From an uncultured Christensenellaceae bacterium (lineage in GTDB: Bacteria; Bacillota; Clostridia; Christensenellales; Aristaeellaceae): DNA of 6,289 nucleotides. Location of the stretch: positions 1-6,289 of the forward strand of contig CAJOPV010000165.1 in NCBI GenBank assembly GCA_905236495.1, given 5' to 3'. Made by a program: the position numbers and the translations under genes. This document shows positions 1 through 6,122 of the stretch, in pieces. The stretch's first letter is position 1. The number at the start of each line of letters is the position of its first letter. The notes below the pieces were generated by a model that saw nothing but the letters and a program-made list of their open reading frames with translations, did no database searches and was not told where the DNA came from.

Positions 1-1100
<1,100 letters not shown>

Positions 1101-1106
1101 GTGGTT

Positions 1107-1114
1107 CTCCTCCT
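1107..1114 (-). promoter_or_regulatory. Ribosome binding site of thrS
   Basis: GAGGAGGA on the minus strand sits about 6 bases before ATG at 1100. It decides the start codon and so supports the short N-terminus of this ThrRS. Several other GGAGG strings lie upstream at 1176-1205 but are too far from a plausible start. Confidence 0.85.
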
Positions 1115-1226
1115 CATACTGTAATTCGGGGTCGGGGCGGAGGGAGAAGGGAAGACGATGCTTAAGGCGTGATCTGCCTCCGGCCTCCGGCTTTCAACCT
1201 CCAGCCTTTCTTCTGGGAGGGCATTG

Positions 1227-1266
1227 AAAAACGCCCGTCCCGTCATGTGAAATGAAGGGACGAGCG
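1227..1266 (-). terminator. T-box-controlled intrinsic terminator
   Basis: On the minus strand CGCTCGTCCC (1257-1266) pairs with GGGACGGGCG (1232-1241), followed by TTTTT (1227-1231). The 5' arm is shared with the antiterminator, so the two structures exclude each other, as expected for transcriptional T-box control. Confidence 0.93.
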
Positions 1267-1468
1267 TGAATTGCTTCTTCGCCCGCGGTTCCACCCTTGT
1301 TGCCCCCTCCCGCAGAGGGGACCGCTTGAGCCCGGCGCTGTATCGGGCGCCATTCCGCCGCCGGTCAGGAGGCGGTATCTCCTTCCTGTCCTTACGCGCT
1401 TGCACCGTCCGCACGCTCTCTGAAAGGCCATTGAGAAGGAAACGTGTTCTCCGTCATTCCGGGGATTG
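1227..1468 (-). ncRNA. T-box riboswitch leader of thrS, probable ACC (Thr) specifier
   Basis: The conserved T-box AGGGTGGAACCGCGG reads on the minus strand at 1283-1297. Stem I can be drawn from 1452 to 1368: GGAG/CUCC at the base, then UCCUUCU/GGAAGGA, with an internal loop holding GAUACCG between them. The ACC at 1374-1376, followed by a purine, is therefore the likely specifier and is a threonine codon. A conserved AGAGAG...GGUG element follows in the distal stem. Stem II (about 1320-1367) and stem III (CCCCUC/GAGGGG, about 1302-1319) precede the T-box. The antiterminator pairs AAGGG and GCGGGCG with CGCUCGU and CCCUU; the alternative is the terminator at 1227-1266. Uncharged tRNA-Thr should bind the specifier and the T-box bulge, and allow read-through into thrS. 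The 5' end is inferred from the promoter. Confidence 0.94.
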
Positions 1469-1474
1469 ATTGGT

Positions 1475-1503
1475 ATTATACGCCGGGGGCAAAGTTCTGT
1501 CAA
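1475..1503 (-). promoter_or_regulatory. Sigma-A promoter of the T-box/thrS transcript
   Basis: On the minus strand a perfect TTGACA (1498-1503) is followed after 17 bases by a perfect TATAAT (1475-1480). The predicted start is near 1468, just ahead of T-box stem I. A T-rich stretch (GTTTTTCATTT) lies upstream of the -35. Confidence 0.93.
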
Positions 1504-1730
1504 GGCCTGAAATGAAAAACAGGCGCATGGGCGTGTAAGCCTGAAAAGGAAAAAAACGTTTTTTCCGGCGGCACAGATTCCAGCAGGCCGCCGATAGCGC
1601 ATTCCGGCACTTTGCGCAGCCCAGCCCAGGCCGTCGGCAGGGAGGAGCCGGACGATCCGTGAGGGATATGCGCGCCGCCGGAAAAGATGCGAAAAAAACC
1701 GTTTGGGAGCAGACTTTTTTCGCATCTTTT
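1504..1730. other. Divergent spacer with nested inverted repeats, no gene
   Basis: I see no convincing coding sequence here. It holds GCCTG/CAGGC (1505-1509, 1520-1524), the palindrome AAAAAACGTTTTTT (1551-1564), a 12-base inverted repeat TTTTCCGGCGGC/GCCGCCGGAAAA (1561-1572, 1674-1685) and a 16-base perfect inverted repeat (1682-1697, 1715-1730). Within the outer 12-base repeat, further pairings nest without conflict: GCGCAT/ATGCGC (1597-1602, 1668-1673), TCCGGC/GCCGGA (1603-1608, 1647-1652) and ATCC/GGAT (1655-1658, 1664-1667). It could be a structured RNA, a leader, or an operator region; the sequence alone does not decide. Confidence 0.5.
1682..1730. repeat. 16-base perfect inverted repeat next to the alkyltransferase promoter
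   Basis: AAAAGATGCGAAAAAA (1682-1697) and its exact reverse complement (1715-1730) are separated by 17 bases. The right arm ends on the T of the extended -10 TG at 1730-1731, so it covers the place of a -35 element. It resembles either a bidirectional A/U-flanked terminator or an operator. Confidence 0.85.
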
Positions 1731-1738
1731 GATATACT
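1730..1738 (+). promoter_or_regulatory. Extended -10 promoter of the alkyltransferase gene
   Basis: TG (1730-1731), one base, then TATACT (1733-1738) form an extended -10 element. No good -35 lies 16-18 bases upstream, which fits an extended -10 promoter. The start would fall near 1745, giving a leader of about 20 bases with the ribosome binding site. Confidence 0.6.
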
Positions 1739-1765
1739 GGGGACGCAGGGAAGGCAGGTGAAGGC

Positions 1766-2326
1766 ATGATGGATGCCCGGATGGAGAGGCGGGCCCGGTG
1801 TTATATGGATTCGCCCCTGGGGCTTTTGTGCCTGGAGGAGGGCCCGGCGGGCATCACCGCCCTTCGGTTTGCCTGTGAAGAAACATGGCAAAATGAACGA
1901 GACGGCCTGTATCTCAAGGACGCAGAATTGCAGCTGCGGGAGTATTTTGCCGGGAAGCGGACGGCCTTCGACCTGCCTCTGTCCCCGGCAGGCACCCCAT
2001 TTCAAAGGAAGGTATGGGCCGCCCTGCTGGAAATCCCTTACGGTGAAGTCAGAACGTATCAGCAAATCGCCGCCGCCGTGGGAAGCCCCCGGGCCTGCCG
2101 GGCGGTGGGCGGGGCGAATGGCGCAAATCCCATTCCCATCCTGATCCCCTGCCATCGGGTAGTGCCCAAGGGCGGGGGCCTGGGAGGATACGCCTATGGC
2201 GCGGACAAAAAACAATATCTGCTGACGCTGGAAGCGAGGAAGCATGAGGAAACAGGCATTCGGGCCCTATCAGGTATCGGTGATTGGCTCCCCTTCCCAG
2301 GGAAGCTGACCGAAGGGTTCCGATAG
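1766..2326 (+). CDS. Methylated-DNA--protein-cysteine S-methyltransferase (Ogt/MGMT type)
   Basis: A suicide DNA repair protein that moves the alkyl group from O6-alkylguanine (or O4-alkylthymine) to its own cysteine. The 186-residue product has the usual N-terminal ribonuclease-like half (about 12-72), then the DNA-binding and active-site half. The latter shows GTPFQRKVWAAL (76-87), IPYGEVRTYQQIA (90-102), the arginine-finger helix with R112, the NGANP asparagine-hinge region (118-122) and the catalytic IPCHRV with C129. GGYAYG...KKQYLLTLE (140-156) closes the family domain. About 30 residues follow that belong to no motif I recognise. Translation starts at the first of two adjacent ATGs, after AGGTGAAGG. 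It lacks the Ada zinc/AraC region, so it is a stand-alone transferase with no sign of adaptive control. It is divergent from thrS and convergent with the esterase gene, so probably monocistronic. Ogt and AdaB paralogues cannot be told apart here. Confidence 0.95.
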   Translation: MMDARMERRARCYMDSPLGLLCLEEGPAGITALRFACEETWQNERDGLYLKDAELQLREYFAGKRTAFDLPLSPAGTPFQRKVWAALLEIPYGEVRTYQQIAAAVGSPRACRAVGGANGANPIPILIPCHRVVPKGGGLGGYAYGADKKQYLLTLEARKHEETGIRALSGIGDWLPFPGKLTEGFR

Positions 2327-2351
2327 GATAACGCCAATTATCGGGAAAAGC

Positions 2352-2403
2352 AAAAACGCCGCCATCCAAGCGCCTGCTCGGCGCCCCGGATCGCGGCGTT
2401 TTT
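2352..2403. terminator. Bidirectional intrinsic terminator between convergent genes
   Basis: AAAAACGCCGC (2352-2362) pairs with GCGGCGTTTTT (2393-2403). Inside, ATCC/GGAT (2364-2367, 2388-2391) and GCGCC/GGCGC (2370-2374, 2380-2384) extend the stem. The T-run follows the hairpin on both strands, so it can end the alkyltransferase (plus) and the esterase (minus) transcripts. A weaker CCGATA/TATCGG pairing (2320-2325, 2339-2344) lies at the alkyltransferase stop codon. Confidence 0.92.
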
Positions 2404-2407
2404 CATT

Positions 2408-3328
2408 TTAGTTTTCGCTCGTTTCTAAACTGCCGAACACCCGGAGGAAATTATACAGCCCCAGGTTCCAGATGGTGAAATCGTGCCCGCCGTCCCTTTC
2501 CTGCCAGTGCCAGTTTTCCTCCGTCAGGCGGTCGGTGAGGAGGCTGATGGTTTTCGCCGCGCCGGAGCCCGCGAAATACAGCCCATCCTGCAAGCCGCAG
2601 ATGCTGTAAAAGTATCGGATGGGCAGATTGGGCCATTGGCTGATGGCCTGCACGATCTGGGCGGCGGAATTGGTGGTGGGCGCGGCGGAGAAGGCGCCGA
2701 ACCAGGCAAACAGATCCAGGCATTCGCACAGGCCGATGTTGATGGTCTGCATGCCGCCCATGCTCAGGCCTGCCATGGCCCGGTGCTCCCGGGCGGCGGC
2801 GGGATCATCCGGGGTATCCGCGCCCCAGGTGGCGTAGTGGGCGTCGATCCAGGGCAGCAGGTCATTGCGCAGTTCCTTGCCGAACACGTAAAAGGCCCCG
2901 GCGTTATCCATGCTGGTATCGTACATCTTAGCGCAGGAGCGCCCGTTGGGCATCACGATGATGAGGGGCCGGATATCCCCGTTGGCGATCAGATGATCCA
3001 CCGCGTTTCGCCCCTGGCAGATGGGCTTGCCAAAGCCCCATTCATCCTCCGTGCCGCCTATGCCGTGGCACAGCACCAGCACGTCGTACTTTTCCGCCGG
3101 GTCGTACCCGTAAGGAAGATACACCAGGGCGTACTTGGTGATCTCCGCTTCGTTTTTCAGGTAGTCCTTGCTGGGATAGGCGATCCGATCCACCTGGCCC
3201 TTTTGCTCGCAGGGCTTCAGGTATTCCGCAGGGATAGCGTCCGCAAAACCCATTTTTTCCTCCTCCGAAAGCCCCGCGCAGGGGATCATTAACAGCAGCG
3301 AAAGCAGCAGGCATGTCCACCTCTTCAT
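2408..3328 (-). CDS. Secreted alpha/beta-hydrolase esterase, CE1/feruloyl-esterase-like
   Basis: A 306-residue exported hydrolase of the esterase D/CE1 superfamily (Pfam esterase type). Residues 1-20 form a signal peptide (MKRW, then a leucine-rich core). The cysteine at 17 follows a proline, so a lipoprotein signal is unlikely. The fold is marked by YLPYGYD (70-76), the oxyanion-side HGIGGTEDEW (88-97), the nucleophile elbow AGLSMGG with S189, a likely acid D248 in GLQDG, and H282 in GGHDFTIW. The GGHDF-x-x-W plus GLYNFL ending closely matches feruloyl esterase domains of clostridial xylanases such as XynZ. The likely substrate is an acyl ester on plant xylan or another glycan; the exact ester is not determined. 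The start is fixed by AAGGAGGAAA at 3335-3344. It has its own promoter and is divergent from the glycosidase gene. There is no dockerin or carbohydrate-binding module, so the enzyme is a single domain. Confidence 0.9.
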   Translation of the reverse strand: MKRWTCLLLSLLLMIPCAGLSEEEKMGFADAIPAEYLKPCEQKGQVDRIAYPSKDYLKNEAEITKYALVYLPYGYDPAEKYDVLVLCHGIGGTEDEWGFGKPICQGRNAVDHLIANGDIRPLIIVMPNGRSCAKMYDTSMDNAGAFYVFGKELRNDLLPWIDAHYATWGADTPDDPAAAREHRAMAGLSMGGMQTINIGLCECLDLFAWFGAFSAAPTTNSAAQIVQAISQWPNLPIRYFYSICGLQDGLYFAGSGAAKTISLLTDRLTEENWHWQERDGGHDFTIWNLGLYNFLRVFGSLETSEN

Positions 3329-3334
3329 CGACCG

Positions 3335-3344
3335 TTTCCTCCTT
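3335..3344 (-). promoter_or_regulatory. Ribosome binding site of the esterase gene
   Basis: AAGGAGGAAA on the minus strand, 6 bases before ATG at 3328, is near-consensus and selects that start. Confidence 0.85.
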
Positions 3345-3348
3345 CCTC

Positions 3349-3366
3349 GGGCCGGAACGCCGGCCC
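3349..3366 (-). promoter_or_regulatory. Leader hairpin between esterase promoter and ribosome binding site
   Basis: GGGCCGG (3349-3355) and CCGGCCC (3360-3366) form a 7-base GC-only stem with a 4-base loop. It would stand at or near the 5' end of the esterase mRNA, just upstream of the Shine-Dalgarno sequence, and may stabilise the transcript. Confidence 0.6.
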
Positions 3367-3375
3367 ATGGCCTTG

Positions 3376-3404
3376 ATTATAGGGCATCCCGGCGGCTTTC
3401 TCAA
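3376..3404 (-). promoter_or_regulatory. Sigma-A promoter of the esterase gene
   Basis: On the minus strand TTGAGA (3399-3404), 17 bases, then a perfect TATAAT (3376-3381). The start would fall near 3369. The A-rich stretch immediately upstream of the -35 (AACAAAAAACGG) could act as an UP element. Confidence 0.85.
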
Positions 3405-3405
3405 C

Positions 3406-3433
3406 CGTTTTTTGTTCCCGCGCCCAAAAAACG
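3406..3433. repeat. A/T-tract inverted repeat upstream of the esterase -35
   Basis: CGTTTTTTG (3406-3414) and CAAAAAACG (3425-3433) are perfect reverse complements around a 10-base GC-rich centre. It abuts the -35 box, so it may be an operator or an intrinsically bent element. Confidence 0.7.
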
Positions 3434-3513
3434 CTATTTTTGGAAGGGATCGACGCATCATTGTTTACAATTCGTTCATTCCCAGCCGCCGTTTTTAAGC
3501 TATTTTTTAGACA

Positions 3514-3555
3514 GCGGCGATAGCCTATTGCCGCGGGAAGGGGCCGATCCTTCCC
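3514..3555 (+). promoter_or_regulatory. Two tandem leader hairpins ahead of the phosphodiester glycosidase gene
   Basis: Hairpin A: GCGGCGATA (3514-3522) pairs with TATTGCCGC (3526-3534), with one G-U pair. Hairpin B: GGGAAGG (3535-3541) pairs perfectly with CCTTCCC (3549-3555). They are directly adjacent and end just before the Shine-Dalgarno sequence AAAGGAGG (3558-3565). Neither is followed by a T-run, so they are not terminators. I could not identify a convincing promoter for this gene in 3434-3513. Confidence 0.6.
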
Positions 3556-3574
3556 CGAAAGGAGGCTTTCAGCT

Positions 3575-4669
3575 ATGCAGAAAAAGAATCATCCCATCCT
3601 CCGCCATCTGCTCATCGACGTGCTCTGCGCGGGGATCGCGCTGGTGATTTTCGCCCTGTTTCATCATGTGCTGCCCCGGCAGCAGCAAAGCCTGGGCATC
3701 GTGATCCCTAACCCCAACAAATCGGCGTCAGGCCAGATCGCCCGGCTGCCGGGCAGCGAGGCGCTCCTGGCCTCCGGCGGCGTCAGCGACCTGGGCGATG
3801 CCGTTGCCCGGGGCGGCAAAAACAGCGGCGGCATGAACGGCAAGGGCGGCAGCGCCCTGACCGGGGAGGACGCGGGGGAAGCGGAAGAAACGGACGATAC
3901 CCCCATCAGCGAGAAATTTGCCGAGCGCTATACCGATCAGGTGGTGGCGACGGAAAACAGCTATTCCAGCCCGGATATCGCCATCACCGTTACGGAGGAG
4001 ACCATGGGCCGCATCACCTATTACCTGGCGGATATTTACGTGCGGGATATCACCTGCTTCCGATCCGCCCTGGCGAGGGATACCTACGGCAGCGGCTATC
4101 GGGACAGCATCACCGATATGGCGGCCCTCAATAACGCCCTGATTGCCGTCAACGGGGATTATTACGGCAACACCAACGAGGGCGTGGTGATCCGCAACGG
4201 GGTGATCTACCGGGCCAACCGCACGGACTGCGACGTGTGCGTGCTGTATTATGACGGCGCCATGCGGGTGATGCCCGGCTCCGCCTTCACGGTGGAGGAC
4301 GCTGTCGCTGATGGGGCCTGGCAGACCTGGACCTTCGGGCCCGCCCTGCTGGATACCGACGGCAGCGTCCTGACCGCCTTTGCCAGCACGGGCCGCATCA
4401 TTTCCGCCAATCCCCGCACCGCCATCGGGTATTATGAGCCGGGCCACTACTGCATGGTGGTGGTGGATGGCCGGGGCGAATCGGCGGGGATCACGCTGCC
4501 GGAGCTGAGTCAATTATTTTACGATCTGGGCTGCACCGCCGCCTATAACCTGGACGGAGGCAACTCCTCCATCATGGTATGGAACGACGCCGTCATCAAC
4601 CAGCCCTCCGGCGGCGGCAGGGAAAGCAGCGACGCGCTTCTGATTGCGGAGGTGAACGACCATGAATAA
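3575..4669 (+). CDS. Membrane-anchored phosphodiester glycosidase family protein (NAGPA/DUF2233 domain)
   Basis: A 364-residue protein. Residues 1-11 are basic and 12-29 form one membrane helix, with no obvious cleavage site, so it is probably a signal anchor with the rest outside the cell. Residues 35 to about 115 are a Gly/Ser/acidic low-complexity spacer. The catalytic-type domain runs from about 125 to 360 and shows the family marks in order: NGDYYG (193-198), GVVIRNGVIYR, FGPALL (254-259), an R-T-A-I-G strand, VVVDGR (ending at R300), G-I-T-L-P-E-L, and NLDGGNSS (325-332). This is the domain of the human mannose-6-phosphate uncovering enzyme; bacterial members are thought to cleave sugar-phosphodiester bonds in cell-surface or exopolysaccharide polymers. 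The actual substrate is unknown. The start is supported by AAAGGAGG nine bases upstream. The stop overlaps the next gene by 8 bases, implying translational coupling. Confidence 0.9.
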   Translation: MQKKNHPILRHLLIDVLCAGIALVIFALFHHVLPRQQQSLGIVIPNPNKSASGQIARLPGSEALLASGGVSDLGDAVARGGKNSGGMNGKGGSALTGEDAGEAEETDDTPISEKFAERYTDQVVATENSYSSPDIAITVTEETMGRITYYLADIYVRDITCFRSALARDTYGSGYRDSITDMAALNNALIAVNGDYYGNTNEGVVIRNGVIYRANRTDCDVCVLYYDGAMRVMPGSAFTVEDAVADGAWQTWTFGPALLDTDGSVLTAFASTGRIISANPRTAIGYYEPGHYCMVVVDGRGESAGITLPELSQLFYDLGCTAAYNLDGGNSSIMVWNDAVINQPSGGGRESSDALLIAEVNDHE

Positions 4670-4853
4670 GCTGTACGCCCTTTTGCGCCATATCACGGTG
4701 ATTTTGTCCCTCATGTTCCTGGTTTTCCTGGTGCTGGACCAGTTCAACCCCATGATGAACTTTATCGACAACGATATTTCCCGCCGGCTGCTCTTTGGCC
4801 TGTGCGCCAGCGGGATCGGGCAGACGGTTTTATCCCTCCGAAAGGAAAAATAG
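4662..4853 (+). CDS. Small two-helix membrane protein coupled to the glycosidase
   Basis: A 63-residue protein of unknown function. Its ATG lies inside the end of the upstream gene (ATGAATAA, 8-base overlap), with GGAGGTG at about 4649-4655 as ribosome binding site inside the upstream coding sequence. Residues 11-25 and about 43-59 are hydrophobic and probably span the membrane. The loop between them contains DQFNPMMNFIDNDISRR, and the C-terminus is basic (RKEK). The overlap and good ribosome binding site argue that it is real and made together with the phosphodiester glycosidase. It might help that protein in the membrane, but no domain supports a specific role. Confidence 0.82.
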   Translation: MNKLYALLRHITVILSLMFLVFLVLDQFNPMMNFIDNDISRRLLFGLCASGIGQTVLSLRKEK

Positions 4854-4923
4854 TTTTCACAAACAGAATGTATTTAATCTTCTTTTAAGCTTCGGGCTGT
4901 AAGATCAGGCCGTAACAAGGAAA

Positions 4924-4929
4924 GGAAGG
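4924..4929 (+). promoter_or_regulatory. Ribosome binding site of the beta-helix protein gene
   Basis: GGAAGG within an A/G-rich run lies 9 bases before ATG at 4939. In the 85-base gap from 4854 I find an AT-rich stretch (TATTTAAT at 4871-4878) but no clear -35/-10 pair and no terminator. The gene may be read from its own weak promoter or together with the two genes before it. Confidence 0.6.
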
Positions 4930-4938
4930 TGTTACGAA

Positions 4939-6117
4939 ATGAAAACTATGATGAAAAAACTGCTGGCAGTATTCGCCGTATTGGCGCTGACGATCCCCCT
5001 TGGCTTCTCCGCCGCCCTGGCGGAAACGGCGGCCCCTGTTTACGCCGCTTCGGACCTGTTTACCAGCCGGGATCTTGAACAGGAGGCCGACCTGACGAAC
5101 GCTGTGGCCTATACCGTAACCGACGGGCAGGATATCCATATCACCGCTGCTGGGGTGTATGTGCTCACCGGCAGCGCCCGGGACGTCGAAGTGTATGTGG
5201 AGGCGGGGGAGGACGATAAGGTGCAGATCGTGCTGGACGGCGTTGCCGTCACCAATACGGCTTTCCCCGTGATCTATGCCAAGACGGCGGATAAGGTGTT
5301 TGTTACTACCGTCGCGGACAGCAGCCTTTCCGTCACCGGGAAATTCACCTCCGACGGCAGCACCAATACCGACGGCGTGATCTTTTCCAAGTGCGACCTG
5401 GTGCTAAGCGGCACCGCGTCCCTCACCGTTTCTTCCGCCGATAACGGCATCGTGGCAAAGGACGATCTGAAGATCACCGGCGGCGCCTATGCCGTCACCG
5501 CCTCCGCCAAGGCCATCGAGGCCAACGATTCCATCCGCATCGCGGGAGGCGAATTATACCTGATTGCCGGCACGGACGGCCTTCACGCCGAAAACGACGA
5601 GGATGACACCCTGGGCTACGTCTATATCGGCGGCGGCAGCCTTTTGATCCAGGCGGGGGACGACGGCATCCATGCCACCTCTGTGGTGCAGGTCGATGGC
5701 GGCACGCTGACGATCAAAGCGGCGGAGGGCATCGAGGGCACCTATATCCAGATCAACGGCGGCACAGTCAATATCCAGGCCAGCGACGACGGCATCAACG
5801 CCGCCAGGAAATCCGGCGCTTACACCCCCACCGTGGAAATCAACGACGGGGACATCACCGTGGCGATGGGCGCCGGGGATACGGATGGCATCGATTCCAA
5901 CGGCAATATCATTGTCAACGGCGGCACTGTCAGCGTCACCGGCAACAGCACCTTTGACTGCGACGGCACCGCCCAGTATAACGGCGGCACCATCATCGTA
6001 AACGGTCAGCAGGTGAGTGCCATTCCCAACCAGATGATGGACGGCGGCTGGGGCGCCCGGAACGGCGGCTTCGGCGGCGGCTATAACGGCGGCGGCAGAG
6101 GCGGCTGGGGAAGATAA
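4939..6117 (+). CDS. Secreted beta-helix carbohydrate-binding protein, Cthe_2159-like, with Gly-rich tail
   Basis: A 392-residue exported protein. Residues 1-28 are a signal peptide with cleavage predicted after ALA (28/29). After a short region comes VTDGQDIHITAAGVYVLTGSA, the typical opening of the Cthe_2159-type carbohydrate-binding domain (DUF4353), in which a right-handed parallel beta-helix binds acidic sugars or cellulose with calcium. From about 168 to 355 there are roughly seven degenerate rungs of about 20-30 residues, each with a (D)DGI-x-A turn and an I-x-GG-x-L/V-x-I strand, for example DNGIVAKDDLKITGG and DDGIHATSVVQVDGG. Asp/Asn-rich turns fit calcium binding. The last 24 residues (369-392) are almost only Gly with Trp, Arg, Asn, Phe and Tyr, and probably disordered. 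There is no sortase motif, S-layer domain or dockerin, so surface attachment is unexplained. Binding rather than catalysis is the expected role. Confidence 0.88.
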   Translation: MKTMMKKLLAVFAVLALTIPLGFSAALAETAAPVYAASDLFTSRDLEQEADLTNAVAYTVTDGQDIHITAAGVYVLTGSARDVEVYVEAGEDDKVQIVLDGVAVTNTAFPVIYAKTADKVFVTTVADSSLSVTGKFTSDGSTNTDGVIFSKCDLVLSGTASLTVSSADNGIVAKDDLKITGGAYAVTASAKAIEANDSIRIAGGELYLIAGTDGLHAENDEDDTLGYVYIGGGSLLIQAGDDGIHATSVVQVDGGTLTIKAAEGIEGTYIQINGGTVNIQASDDGINAARKSGAYTPTVEINDGDITVAMGAGDTDGIDSNGNIIVNGGTVSVTGNSTFDCDGTAQYNGGTIIVNGQQVSAIPNQMMDGGWGARNGGFGGGYNGGGRGGWGR

Positions 6118-6122
6118 ACCCA

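Noticed and set aside
1243..1767. Minus-strand open frame across the spacer and T-box
   Set aside because: It overlaps the structured T-box leader and the consensus promoter, and its product shows no recognisable motif.
1454..2245. Minus-strand open frame of 263 codons over the spacer and the alkyltransferase gene
   Set aside because: It crosses the thrS/alkyltransferase spacer and the antisense of a well-supported gene, has no domain or ribosome binding site, and is best explained by high GC content.
2483..3292. Plus-strand open frame opposite the esterase
   Set aside because: Antisense to an esterase with full signal peptide, GLSMGG and GGHDF motifs; the product is low in motifs.
2408..3328. 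Esterase as a lipoprotein
   Set aside because: The cysteine at residue 17 is preceded by Ile-Pro, which does not fit a lipobox; a normal signal peptide fits better.
3434..3513. Promoter for the phosphodiester glycosidase gene
   Set aside because: TTTACA (3464-3469) and several T-rich hexamers are present, but none pairs with a good -10 at 16-18 bases.
3728..4513. Minus-strand open frame opposite the phosphodiester glycosidase
   Set aside because: The plus strand carries the ordered NAGPA motifs and a good ribosome binding site; the antisense product is compositionally biased.
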